A stretch of DNA of 64,000 nucleotides from Aselliscus stoliczkanus. Taxonomy: Eukaryota > Chordata > Mammalia > Chiroptera > Hipposideridae. The notes under the pieces were generated by a model. That model did no database searches. It was not told the DNA's origin and saw only the letters and a list, made by a program, of their open reading frames with translations. The position numbers were made by a program, and so were the translations under genes. Positions 1-11,385 of the stretch are shown in pieces (position 1 is the stretch's first letter; each line of letters opens with the position of its first letter). Location of the stretch: assembly GCA_033961575.1 (NCBI GenBank), contig CM066728.1, positions 108,208,852 to 108,272,851 of the forward strand, written 5' to 3'.

Positions 1-2243
1 CCTGTAACGATTGGCCCCAAAGGGACAGGACCTGATTAATAACGGGCAGCTTCCCTAATTTGGGCCCCACTTCAAACTTAGAACCAACCAGAGGAAGCCA
101 GATGTGCTCCCCGAACCAATCATGCAGGACACCTTGGCCCCGTCATCCCCAGGCCACAGCCTCTGGTCAGGGCCCCCCGAGCCTTCCCTCTCCTCCACTA
201 CACAGCGTTCCTGCCAAATGCTAGTGATGGTGACTGACTCCCTGGCCCCAGCCAGCTCTGAATGGCCAGCCTTCGCTGCTCTCGTTAAGGCATCTTTATT
301 TCCTTTGCTGTCCAGACCTCCCTGCTTTGTTCAGGAGAACTGACTGAAGTCCAGCCATTTTGTAACCTATGAACAACCCCGCTCCCGCGCCTGGCCGATG
401 TCAGCTTGCCTGTCCTCATGCCCAACTTCTCGGGACTTGAACGAGAACCAAATACACTGTCTCATGTCTGACAAATAGGAGGTAACTATCTCCTTAGAGA
501 AATTGTGAAGACCCACTGCCACGAACCAAAGAATCAAAGGGCTGACAATGGGCTGACCCCACTGATGGGTTGATGGAGGATGTGGAGAAACAGGCACCCT
601 CAGGGCAGCCCCTTCACCCACCTTGGTCACTTCGTGTGCACACTTGACCTAAACAGAGCCCAGATCTATAATATGTGTATTATAGACGCCTCCACCTTTC
701 AGGCTATCAACTCAGTCTTTACATTTTTGTACTTTGTCTCACCACTGAAGAAGCACAGTGCTCTAAAGATTTAATTAAATTCATCCAAGTAATACAGTTA
801 TTAGAAAACATGAGAAAATAATGAATTCAAAATTTAAAGAATAAAAGTTTTGTTCCATCCCAATTTTACACATTAAGATAATTCAAATAATTCACTCAAC
901 AGCAGGTACTAACAAATGTTCACCAATACTGTCTATACTCACTTATATTGATCTATTTTAAACTGTGGTTTAAACTAAAATTTAATGCTACTAAATTAGA
1001 ATCTCCCAAAAATATTTCCCTCAATTGTAGCTGTAATGAATTCAGACTGGTTTAACTATCAACAATTCCATAGTTATTTAATTTCATAATCAACACTACT
1101 TTTCTTCCTAACAGGAGTTCTAGAGGACTCATATAAATAAAAGAAATCCCCCAAGTAAGTATTGACACCGACATTATTTTAGTGAACTAGCAATCACATT
1201 ATCTGATGACTGCTCTGAGATTTGTTTCCATTTACCAGACAACCATAATGTATATTTTTGATGAGGTTAAATCCTTTTGTTTTGACTAAGATAAAAATTC
1301 CTCTATCTTGTCATTTTTTTTTTACATCTTATGTGTATCTCATTTAACTTAGTGATTTATAAAATAATTGATACAAAGCAAAGCAGAACTCTTTAAAATG
1401 TTGATATATTTTCTATATCTCCATGCTTTTAATTAGCAGTCACAGAAATAACTTACAAAAGTTAAATACTGTGACCTTCAAAAGTGATTTTGTAGTTACT
1501 ATAAAGGAGCATGAAATCACCAAATAATGATGCCAGGGTCATGCTGAATGGTGAGACCCAGGGGTGTCACGGCCCCTGTGTTTCTGCGAAATGTGAAAAC
1601 TGTTCAAAGCTTCAAAAGTCATATCAGGGCTGGAAATAGACAGACAAACACCGCTGAGCTCCGCACATCTCTGATAGCAATTGGTGACAAACTGCTATTG
1701 TGCCTGAATCACAGATTGAAAAAAATGAGAATAAACGGTGACGTCAACATCATTGCCTGGGTGAGCCACAGTCAGCAGATGCCATCGCGGACCAGCCAGG
1801 GTTTAACCAAGCCAGTCCCTGTGCTGGGGGCAGATGGGGCTTCAGGGGAGTCATGGGGCGCCAGCATCACTGTGTTCATCAGGTCTGGCCTGGCAGCTTC
1901 CTCACGCCCACGCGGGAAACTTGTTCAGTGTCGCCTTAGGCACTCTCAGATTGTGTAAAAGTTGGCTTGGTGCTTAGAAAACTAACGATATCGCCGATTT
2001 GATACTATCTGGTCAATATCAAACACTATTTGCTTTTTAAAATGGAGAGTTTTAATTATAGACATGAAACTATTCATCGAACCACAGCTTTTTTTTTTTC
2101 CCCAGCATTCTCAAAATTGATTTTCTTCTATTATTGGTCTCTAGGAAATGAAACATCACATTCTCAGGTTTCAGTATACAATATATTATGGGTTACCCCA
2201 AATAAATATCAAGGGATATTTAAAAACGATGCTCAATTTTAAT

Positions 2244-2245
<2 letters not shown>
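1..2245. other. Non-coding sequence, no gene recognised
   Basis: The first 650 bases are moderately GC-rich and may hold a decayed repeat that I could not name. From about 770 to 1540 the sequence is very AT-rich and looks unique. Open frames here (such as 1548-1958) have no recognisable protein similarity, no convincing splice context and no codon signature, so I treat them as chance. Confidence 0.6.

Positions 2246-2284
<39 letters not shown>
2246..2284. repeat. (AC)n microsatellite
   Basis: An uninterrupted AC dinucleotide run of about 19 units. This is a typical polymorphic mammalian microsatellite with no coding context. Confidence 0.97.
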
Positions 2285-2287
<3 letters not shown>

Positions 2288-2454
2288 TTCTGTAACCATA
2301 AAAAAGTCAATTTAATTACTCTGGGCCCCATATTTCTCTTTCCTAATTGAAAGAATGGAACAAAATAATATCTAAGTCTTTATTTGAGGTTTTTCAAATC
2401 TGACTCTGCAAAAGAAAGAAAAAGTGAGAGGGTAGGGAAGGGTGGAGAAAGGAT

Positions 2455-2505
2455 AAAAGAAAAAAAGAAAGAAAAAAAAAGGAAGGAAGGAAGGAAGGAA
2501 GGAAA
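2455..2505. repeat. Polypurine tract with (GGAA)n
   Basis: About 51 bases of pure A and G, with six GGAA units from about 2481. The run ends shortly upstream of a SINE insertion. Confidence 0.9.
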
Positions 2506-2546
2506 TTAGTTTATTACCTGGTAGCTACAGAATGTCTCTAATTGTT

Positions 2547-2653
2547 GAGGGTTTTTTTTTTGAGGGCAGTGTCACTGGCCCTCACATGTGGGACCGAACC
2601 GGAGCCGCTGGCTTCCCAAGCCAGCCCTTAACCACCGCGCCAGTCGGCCGGCC
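2547..2653 (-). mobile_element. Short tRNA-derived SINE, minus strand, with target-site duplication
   Basis: On the minus strand the element starts GGGCCGGCCGACTGG, runs through a tRNA-like promoter region with a B-box-like GGTTCGGTCCC, and ends CAGTGACACTGCCCTCA followed by a poly(A) tail (poly(T) on the plus strand). It is flanked by an 11-base direct repeat, CTCTAATTGTT, at 2536-2546 and 2654-2664, the footprint of L1-type target-primed insertion. It belongs to the same short form as the copy at 47514-47616. The tRNA-like head is a pol III promoter relic, not a tRNA gene. Confidence 0.92.
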
Positions 2654-2664
2654 CTCTAATTGTT

Positions 2665-4399
2665 AAGTTTTAATTTGCTCAGTGAAAGAGATAATAGGTA
2701 ATTCCATAAACTTCCTAATATTTTCAGAGCTCTTAATTGAAGGCATTGGCATAAAATGAGGTGAAAAATGCTAACTCTCTTTCACTTGTAATATTCCTTA
2801 AGGAAACTTTATGGTTGGAGTAGAAGACTCCGGGGCAGATGTTAATATTAAATAGAGCATACATAGAAAGACTGCTTTATTGTGATCTACTTGTCATAGC
2901 ACCATCATAAGGTTAAAAAAAAAATCATGTAATAATTTTAAAGCAATAACCCTAATAGTGCCAGAATCTCTTAAGCCTTACATGGCTTGATTTCTCCTTA
3001 AATTCTCGTTCCAATTAAACATGCTGATAATTGGAATTAAATAAAACAGGATGTGCTTTAGCCCTTAATATATTTTAAATGCAGACACCCCAGATTTACC
3101 AGTTGCCACTGGTGCTTTCCTAAAATCGAACACATCGCTCATCTGACAGAAAGATGTAAGTCTAGCGCTGCGGTGCAAAACTCAAGGGCAATTACCCATA
3201 AGAAGCAGAGGCTAGGCAGCAAAGTACACAGAAGAGCTCTCTCTTTGGGGACCTCGCGAGGATTCGAAGTAGCATGTATAGAAGCAATGATTTATGATTC
3301 CCACTGAATCTTCTAGCCTACAGAAATGGTTCTTATTTACTCATTATTTTTAGCCCTGCTGGCATCCATTCTTCCTTTGTCTGGTAATAACGCCTAAACT
3401 ATCTCTGTCATGGGTATTTACCGCTTTTGCCAGCCTAACCTTCATCCTGACTTTGATGATAATGCCTCGGTTTTCCTACGAGAGCAAGCGCTCCTTAGAA
3501 GGAACCACTGTCCCCACTTTTCACCAGACTAAGGGTGTTCCCAAAGTGCCAGGCTTTAAAACTAGGCAATTAAGAGTCAAATTGGGAAGAACTGGTAACC
3601 TCATTTCCCCAGATCATGCAGAGTGAGAATATCCATCAAACCCCTTCCAGGGTGACCACAGCCAGACGCTGAGGCTGATGATGTTTTGTTCATACATCTG
3701 TCCTAGCTGGAGATGGTAATTTTCTCTCAGTCTCTTTAAGCTTCTGGAGAGATTTTTGGTGTGGTTTCAGTGATAAGACTCAGACAGAAATCAGTTAGCA
3801 AACAATGTAAATCAACAATAAAACAATACAAGATAACCCACTGATAAATTCTGTGCATGACAGAAAACGCCAAAGAATTTTAGAATAATCAAGAGTCAGT
3901 GTGCATGAGACATTTGCAAGGCCACACACATCAGGCGAAGTCATGAATTTCATTAGTATAAGCCTCTAAAAATGCGTAGATGCATTTCAAGTTCATGGAT
4001 TGCAGACACGCCCTGGACTGACTGAAAATGGAAGGCATCCCTCACTAGTGTTCTAGAAACACCTCGGTTAGTGGGCCTGTCTTCTCGTGGCTGCTGTTTT
4101 CTTTTGGCACAAAAATGGCTGTTTGTTTATAGACAGAGAGTGGGAGAAAACTATATTCAAGCCTCTGGGTCGCCCTGACATGGGACAGTCCCTCTGAGTA
4201 GGCTTTAGCCTTCAGTCCTTCCACTTTGCTCTCCAAGAGGACATGATCAAATCACAACCATCACTTTATAAAATGTGAATAATATCCAAGGATTCCCCAG
4301 TACACTGGGCACACCAACTTCCCAATAGGAAATTTAGGGCCGAGTCCCCATCTGGTTAGTCTAGGAAAGGAACGCCAACGCCACCTTATCCCAGGTTAG
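2665..4399. other. Unique non-coding sequence
   Basis: AT-rich sequence with no repeat I can name, no plausible coding exon and no RNA gene. It may hold conserved non-coding sequence, which cannot be judged from one genome. Confidence 0.55.
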
Positions 4400-4530
4400 G
4401 CAGAGGACCCGGCCTTACTCCCAGCTCTGCCGCTGGATTAGGTGGACTGTTCCTTCTCTCAGGGCCCTGGATGCTCACCTACAAAACAAGAATTGCAATA
4501 CCTGTTGAGCATAGACATATTACAATTAAA
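4400..4530 (+). repeat. MIR SINE remnant
   Basis: Decayed match to the MIR core. It shows the 'ctcccagctctgccgct' segment, followed by a section equivalent to the 'cctcatctgtaaaatgg' region and the start of the usual downstream part. MIRs are ancient mammal-wide tRNA-derived SINEs. Boundaries are approximate. Confidence 0.65.
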
Positions 4531-4561
4531 CACTCGTGTAGTCATCCAAATGATTGTGTTT

Positions 4562-4660
4562 CTATGCAAGTGTGGAAACTGATGCTCAGAGGAATGAGAG
4601 GATTTGCAGGAGGCCCTGGGAGCGGAATGAGGACCCCTGGACCCTGCTCTACCTGAGCCA
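4562..4660 (+). repeat. MIR SINE remnant
   Basis: Contains 'gtggaaactgatgctcagagg', close to the MIR segment gaaactgaggctcagagag, followed by a degraded cagcag/gtggcagagc-like stretch. It may be a second MIR or a rearranged part of the neighbouring one. Confidence 0.55.
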
Positions 4661-4846
4661 CAGGAGGGCTGTCCCCTCCCCCAAGTGTGACTGTGATGGA
4701 AGAGCAGAGAAGGGGGCTGCTCTGCAGAGCCCAGGCCCTGAGCCCACGCGCCCATTGCTATTGGACAGTTCAGTAACAGGGACAATGACGTGTTAAGGAG
4801 GCTGAAAACAGATAAAAGCCCACGTGACTGTAAAACAAAATATGTG

Positions 4847-4894
4847 AGCTCTGTGCTGAGAGCTGCTCTGTGCTGAGAGCTGCTCTGTGCTGGG
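4847..4894. repeat. Short tandem triplication, 17-bp unit
   Basis: The unit AGCTGCTCTGTGCTGAG occurs at 4861-4877 and, with one change, at 4878-4894. It is preceded at 4847-4860 by a copy lacking three bases. This is a local tandem duplication in unique sequence. Confidence 0.9.
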
Positions 4895-5624
4895 TGAGGG
4901 AGTAAAATTCAAAAGTATTTGTAGTTAAGAGCAGGTTGTAACCCCATTCAAACATCTGTGGTTGGCTCCTTTTTACTCCTACAGGTTTGATCTATGTTCC
5001 AGACTTTTACTTGCTTTCAAATGGCTATAGTAAATTTATTGAAATGTTTCAGCTAAAAACGTCTTTGAAGAAGAACATTTATGTGTAAAAAAGAGAGACC
5101 TGGTTACACACTTTATAAGCTCAGTAAGCTATTGCAATAATCCTAAAGATCAAAGTTCTCAAAATCCAGCAGAACAGAAATCATTCTCCTGGGCTGACTG
5201 CCCCCCCGCAAAGCTCCCAGGATGCAGTGCTTCTTCTCCCAGGGGTTGTGTTGCAGGAATGGCTGGGGCTGGTCCTACAGTGATCTGCCTGGGTAGACAA
5301 GTGGCCCAGGCTCAAACCAGGCTCTGGTCACAGTGATTGAGAATAGGGGTGGCCATGTCTGGATTCATCCTGGGGCCTGTTCCACTGAAGAGAGAAAGGG
5401 AGAGCCCTGTGTCTGCTCATCAGAGACCATACATGCTCCTGGACCCAGCTTGCCGTGGTCAGCATGGAAGAGTGCTGCACAAGGAGACCCCCCAGGGGGA
5501 GGACGGGCCAGAGACCAAGACGAGAGATGGTGGCTGGGTGATGGCATGCTCCTTGCCGAGGAGCTGTACTGCAGGCATTATGTGCATTATCTCATCAGGT
5601 CATATTTAAATGCCATGGTCCTAC
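4895..5624. other. Unique non-coding sequence
   Basis: Overlapping open frames of 148 and 90 codons start near 5333-5337. They run in different frames over the same bases and the longer one continues into the LTR, so neither looks like a gene. No RNA gene was seen. Confidence 0.5.
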
Positions 5625-6155
5625 TGTTGAGGTGCTATAGGCAGAATCCTATGGCACCTCCGACATTCCCACTCCATCATGTACATGGCACGTGTAATCC
5701 CCTCTTTCTGGTTGAGTGCAGAACAGGTGAGGATGATAAGATAATCACGTCCATTGTATGGCAATGGACGATCAGTTGAACACTTCAAACAAGGGTTTGG
5801 AAGTTAGAGGCAAGAATCAGCAGCAGACTCTATCTCCACTGGTCGCCTTAAAGAAGGAAGTCCCATTTTATGGAAAGTGTCACGTGGCAGGGCAGAAGGT
5901 GGAGAGTTGCCTGTAGGAGACGAGGGCCTTGGTCCCACAACTGCAAGGAACAGAATTCTGCCACTGACCACGTGAGCTTGGAAGGGGAACCTGAGCGTCC
6001 GGTGAGATGCCAGCTCTCCGTGACTGCGTTCTGGTGAGCAGCGGGACCAGCCTGACTCCTGCCTGACCCGTGGAAGTGGCGAGATAACAAATGTGCTGTT
6101 TTAAGTTGCTAAGTTTGAGGCAATTTGCTACACAATAAAAGAAAACCAACACAGT
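5625..6155 (+). mobile_element. Solo LTR of MaLR/ERVL type (MLT1-like)
   Basis: The right part is diagnostic: 'actgcaaggaacagaattctgcc' is followed by the characteristic end, in which TGCTGTTTTAAGTTGCTAAG leads to a TTTGCTACACAATAAAAGAAAAC-like terminus, the usual MaLR LTR tail. The left part (about 5625-5790) fits more loosely. No internal gag/pol-like coding region adjoins it, so it is a solo LTR remnant. The exact subfamily was not determined. Confidence 0.72.
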
Positions 6156-6157
6156 TG

Positions 6158-6270
6158 GAATTGTTAGTTCCATTTTATAAATGAGAAAACTGATGCTCAG
6201 AGAGTTTACGTAAGTACGTTTTGCAAAGTCAAATGGCTACGAAAGAAAGATTTAGAACAAAACCAGTAAT
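6158..6270 (+). repeat. MIR SINE remnant
   Basis: Contains 'ccattttataaatgagaaaactgatgctcagagag', which follows the MIR 3' half closely, then a degraded region equivalent to the 'aagtcacacagcta' segment. It directly abuts the end of the LTR. Confidence 0.75.
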
Positions 6271-6355
6271 ACAGATCAAAGAAATAATGGCAACAGTGCA
6301 ACATAGTGTTTTCTGTATGAATTGAAAATCTCCAGGAAATAAATTTTATAAGGAA

Positions 6356-6400
6356 ATATCTATCTATCTGTCTAACTATCTATCTTCTATCTATCTATCA
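6356..6400. repeat. (TATC)n interrupted microsatellite
   Basis: A tetranucleotide TATC/CTAT run with several interruptions. Confidence 0.85.
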
Positions 6401-7118
6401 TCTCTTGATCTACATATATGCATGTCCATTTGCATACATATACACTCGATTGTGTCAAAATCTGAGAGGCTACTTTATAGTAGCCATGAAAGGAATTAAA
6501 AATATTATCAAAGATCTTTTGGGTTGGGTTTCTACAAAGCTTTTAAGAAACAAATAATTATTAATTTAATTAAGCTGCTCCTCTGTAGGGTGGATGAAGA
6601 AAAATGTATAAAATCATTTTATGAGTTAATCTGATCCCCAAACCTGAAAGAGAAGCTCCAAAAGATAAAGTAACAGATCATTCCCAATTATGCACATAGG
6701 TTTCAAATTTGAAAATCACATATTAGCAAATTCAATTTGAGTATAATAAATGAATTACAACATTAAAGTTAAGTCAACATTGTCTTAGTATATAATTATG
6801 AAGGAGTCCAACTCTGTTTTTTTGATGTTTGACTGATGACAACTTTTGAGGTTTGCCCTTCCCTCTGCCCCACACCTGGGCAAGCTGATAAGACAGCCTG
6901 GGTGCTCCTTCTTTTGTGCCAGCCAATGGGATGTTCAAATCATGCAAGCCCTGCCCATGATAAAAAAAACCCTGTCCCTGATCCCACACTCTAACCACAG
7001 TAAGCGCCCCAGGACAGTCCGCTTTTCTTGGCCTCTCAGCCATTTCAGGCTCATTTGGTAAGCCTGCCCTTCTGTACTCATAAAAGCCTCAATGATGTAA
7101 GCAATACACCTCATAACC

Positions 7119-7120
<2 letters not shown>

Positions 7121-7154
<34 letters not shown>

Positions 7155-7804
7155 ACGTGTGTGTGGGCACGTGTGTGTGTAAGTATGTGTGTGTATGTGT
7201 GTGTATGTGTGTATGTATGTGTGTAGGTATGTGTGTATGGGTATATGCGTATATGTGTATGTGTGTGTGTATATGTGTATATGGGTGTATATGTATGTGT
7301 GTAGGTATGTGTGTATGTGTATATGTGTGTATATGTGTATGTGTGTATATGTGTATGTGGGTGTATATGTATGTGTGTGGCTATGTGTGTATGCATATGT
7401 GTGTGTATGTGTGTGTATGTGTGTAGGTATGTGTGTATGTGTATATGTGTGTATATGTGGATGTGTGTATATGTGGATGTGTGTATATGTGTATGTGTGT
7501 ATATGTGGATGTGTGTATATGTGTATGTGTGTATATGTGGATGTGTGTGTATGTGTGTGTAGGTGTGTGTGTGTAGGTATGTGTGTATGCATATGTGTGT
7601 ATATGTATGTGTATGTGTGTGTAGGTGTGTGTGTAGGTATGTGTGTATGTGTATATGTGTGTATATGTGTATGTGTGTATGTGTATATGTGTATGTGTGT
7701 GTATTTGTATGTGTGTAGGTATGTGTGCATGTGTATGTGTGTGTATGTATGTGTGTGTAGGTATGTGTGTGTATGTGTGTGTGTATGTGTGTGTGTGTGT
7801 GTGT
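7121..7804. repeat. 684-bp TG-rich simple-repeat array
   Basis: It begins as pure (GT)n and continues as an irregular mixture of GTGTGTATGT, GTGTATATGT, GTGTAGGTAT and GTGGATGTGT blocks, ending in pure (GT)n again. Higher-order blocks recur, for example TATATGTGGATGTGTG several times between 7450 and 7550. Strict purine-pyrimidine alternation favours Z-DNA. Every long frame across it is a product of the repeat: Cys/Val/Met-rich on the plus strand, Thr/His-rich on the minus strand. Confidence 0.97.
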
Positions 7805-9179
7805 CTGAGATATCATCAATCTCAATATTTAAACCAAATTGTGGATGTGGGTCCATCTTGGCTGTGCTAAGTGGTTGGGACAGTTTGTAAGACACAGATA
7901 TGTCAACATATGGAACTTACTGATATAATTCATCTCAGAAATAGTTTCTTCCCACTCATTCCTTATGAGGACATTTGTATAAAAACAGCATTAACATCAA
8001 ATTTATGGGCAGATGTCACTACTGTTTTACTACAACAACATTTGCTTATATTTTTATGAACTCACTCACAGTCTCCAAAGGACTGAAGCTCTCCAAAGGA
8101 TCAGAAGAATTTAATGATTCTTGTTTCTCACTTGGCATTGAGAGCTTTTGGGGACTGAACTTTCCCAATAGTATACAGTGCATTTGGCATGGCTTCCTCA
8201 ATTCATAACATCATAAAGAGGATGGGAAAACCACACCAATTCCATTTCCCACCGGTGAACTCAATATTTTCCTAGGCATAATCATGCTTACATTTGTTTA
8301 AGTAAGATGATATTAAACACACTCATTCCTTCCATCAAATGCTATGCTCTGTTGAAACCAATTAATATAAAAGCGTACCTCTATTTAGTTTCTTCAATGT
8401 ATTGCTACCCACCCCCAATATTAAACTGATGAAATGATACGCAGTATGTGTCTGTGCATTAAGGAACACCCTTAGGATAGATATGCTCTGTTGAAACAAG
8501 TGATGTTACAGGTGTAGGGGGTAAAAAGCAAAGAATTAGTAGCGACTGATGTATCACGTCACGATGATAGATGATATATTTTGGAACACATACAGCAGAG
8601 CAAGACACAGAATAAAACCCACGTATTAGGCAGGGACTGCTGCTGTACATACATTATGCATTTTAACGAGAGCGGGCAACGTATGCTGGACATAAAAGGT
8701 GTACAGTTCTATAAAACAGAAGTGTTATGGGCTGTCATCACAGCACCTGTGTGAGATTCTGGCAGATTCGGGTTTTAAACTTCATTCTGAGGAAGCAGGA
8801 GTTCAAGTCATTTTCCCCAGATGTGGATACAAAATGAGTAAAACACACATTAGCAATGGAGATAAAGCACACAACACATTTCACACAAACGAGACCCTCA
8901 GTAGGTGGTGGCTAAAGCCCACACGGCTCTCAGAGATCTGTATCAAAGGGAGCAGAGGCCAGCTGTAAAGGACTTTTGATACCAGTTCAATTTGTTGCCC
9001 ACAACCATGAATAGCTGCAGTAGTCACCATAATATCGTAAGTAACAACGGCAAAAATAATGGTATTTTCAAATGTAGTAAGAACTTAAAACACTACTTGG
9101 AAACAATTATTGTGACACCACTTACTTTCACACTTATTGACAGAGAATTTAGCTTTTGCATACCTTTTGAAATTAAGAT
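7805..9179. other. Unique non-coding sequence
   Basis: No repeat, exon or RNA gene recognised. Short open frames lack any family signature. Confidence 0.55.
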
Positions 9180-10910
9180 TTTCTTTTTTAGAGCAGTTAA
9201 GTTTCACAGAAAAATTGGAAAGGGGAGGGTACATAGATTTCCCATCTACCCCGCCCTCACGCCTGCGTGGGTTCTCCCGTTAGAAATGGTTCCCTGCCAG
9301 AGTGTACATTTATTACAACCGATGAACCTACATCGATACATTATAATCAATCGAAATCCACAGTCTACACATTACGGTTGACTCCTGGGGTTCGGACAAA
9401 TGTCTAATGACGTGTGTATGTCATCATTGTATCACACAGGGTATTTTCACTGCCTTAAAATCCTCCATGCTCTGCTTGCTTATCTCTCTCTTTCTGCCCC
9501 AACCTCTGCCACAACTGACTTCCCTGTCTCCATCATTTCACCTTTTCCAGAACATCACATAGTTGGAATCATACATGTAGCCTTTTCTGATTGGCTTTTC
9601 TCACTTAGTCATATGCTTTTAAGTTTCCTTCATGTCTTTTCATGGCTTGATAGCTCATGTCTTCTTAGTGCTGAAGGACATCCCATTGTCTGCATGGACC
9701 ACGTTTATTAATCCATCACCTACCGAAGGACATCTTGGTTGCTTCCAAGTTTAGGCAATTATGAGTAAAGCTATTGTAAGTATCCAAGTATAGGTTTTTG
9801 TGTAAACACACATTTTCAACTCCTTTGGATAAATACTGAGAAGGATGATTGCTGGATCATATGATAAGAATGGTTAGTTTTGTAAGAACCTATGAACTGT
9901 TTCCCAAAATACCTGTACCATTTTGTGTTCCAATCAACAATGAAATGATGACATATGCTGTGGAGCACCTTTTCATGGGCTTATATGCTCTCTGTATATA
10001 TTCTTTGGTGAGGTATTCGTAAGGGTCTTTGGTTCATTTTTTAAATTGGATTGTTTAGTTCGGATAGTAGTTCTTTACCAGATGCATCTCTTGCAAGTAT
10101 GTGTTCCCAGTCTGTGGCTTGTCTTATTGTCTTTCTCAAAGCAGAAGTTTTAAATTTTAATGAAGTCCAGCTTATCAGTTATTTCTTTCATGTATCATGC
10201 CTTTGGTGTTACATCTAAAGAGTCATTGCCATACCCAAGTCATTTAGGTTGTCACCTATGTTATCTTCAGGGTGTTTTACAGTTTTTCATTTTACTTTTA
10301 ACTCTGTGATTCATTCTGAGTTAATTTTTGTGATGGGTATAAGGTCTGTGTCTAGATTCTTTTTTTTTCTTTTTTTTTGCACGTGGATGTTAGTTCTTCC
10401 AGCATGATTTGTTGAAAAGACTATCTTTGGTGCACTGTATTGCTTTGCTACTTTGTCAAAGATCAGCTGACTACATTTATGTGTGACTATCTATTTTGCT
10501 CCACTGAGCTATTTGTCTATTCTTCAATCAGTACCACAGTGTCTTGATTCTTAGAGCTTTATAGTAAGTCTTGAAGTAGGGCAGTGTCAGTGCCCTCACT
10601 TCATTCTTCTCCTTCCACATTGGGTTTTCTATTCTGGGTCTTTTGTCTCTCCCTATATACTTCAATATCTGTTTGTTGACATCTACAAATAACTTGCTGG
10701 GATTTTGTTTGGGATTGGATTGGGTCTAGAGGTTATTTGGGAAGAACAGACATCTTGATAACATTTAGTCTTTCTATCCATGAACATGGAACAGCTCTCC
10801 ATTTATTTCTTTGATTTCTTTCATCAGAGCTATGTAGTTTTCTTCATAAAGATCTCATACATTCTTTGTTAGATTTATACCAAAGTATTTCATTTTGGGT
10901 AGATTATAAT
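9180..10910 (-). mobile_element. L1 (L1MA/L1MB-like) 3' part, antisense
   Basis: Reading the plus strand gives the reverse complement of an L1 3' end. First comes the 3' UTR (for example 'gatgaacctacat' and 'catggcttgatagctcat'). It then passes through the end of ORF2: 'cttggttgcttccaagttt', 'gtcttgaagtagggcagtgtcagt' and 'atccatgaacatgga'. ORF2 carries many stops and indels and an internal deletion near 9930-9960, so the copy is dead and 5'-truncated. About 1.7 kb remains. Confidence 0.9.
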
Positions 10911-11195
10911 AGCGTAATCCAAAAATTTTTACATATCAGTTCAAAACGGCAAGCCTCCTAATTTGCTGTATGTGGTCATTTAGAGAATGACCACAGTGAA
11001 CTCCATGGGTTTTCTATGAACGTGGTACATATTCCAGTATGCATTATTGCCCATATGAACCACAACCTTTATGAATGCAAGTCTGATATTTTATAAAACA
11101 AAGTTCCTTCTGCAATAGATATTGCAGGTGTATTAGTTTGTGATGTGGACAGAATTGGCTTATTCTATTCATTGTAGAGGTTTTTTCCTAAAAGT

Positions 11196-11300
11196 TTTTG
11201 TTACAGATTTATTGAGATATAATTCATATATAAAAAATGCCTGCACATATCTAATGAATACAATTTGAAGAGTTTGGGCATATGCATACACCCATGAGAC
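11196..11300 (-). mobile_element. L1M 3'-end fragment, antisense
   Basis: The 'tttattgagatataattcatata' motif is the reverse complement of the terminal segment of old L1M elements. It continues to 'gggcatatgcatacacccatgaga'. It faces the sense fragment that follows. Confidence 0.75.
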
Positions 11301-11311
11301 ATTTATTACCT

Positions 11312-11385
11312 TAGTGTGGGGATGGTTTCGTGGCTGTATGCGTGTGTCCCAACTTATCACATTGTACACGTTAGCCAGTTTTCTG
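11312..11385 (+). mobile_element. L1M 3'-end fragment, sense
   Basis: 'gtgtggggatggtttcgtggctgtatgcgtgtg...cttatcacattgtacac' matches the terminal L1M segment in sense orientation. It is only about 75 bp and lies immediately after an antisense copy of the same region. Confidence 0.65.

Noticed and set aside
1548..1958. 136-codon plus-strand frame as a gene
   Set aside because: No family similarity, no splice or promoter context. A frame of this length is expected by chance in 64 kb.
7121..7804. CRISPR-like or satellite array
   Set aside because: There are no constant repeats separated by unique spacers, only simple-sequence variants of TG/TA.
6935..7895. Very long open frames (up to 296 codons) on both strands across the TG array
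   Set aside because: The translations are Thr-His or Cys-Val repeats forced by the dinucleotide pattern, in several frames and on both strands at once.
9180..10910. Functional LINE-1 with open ORF2
   Set aside because: The region is 5'-truncated, carries an internal deletion and many stops and indels, and has no long ORF in the sense direction.
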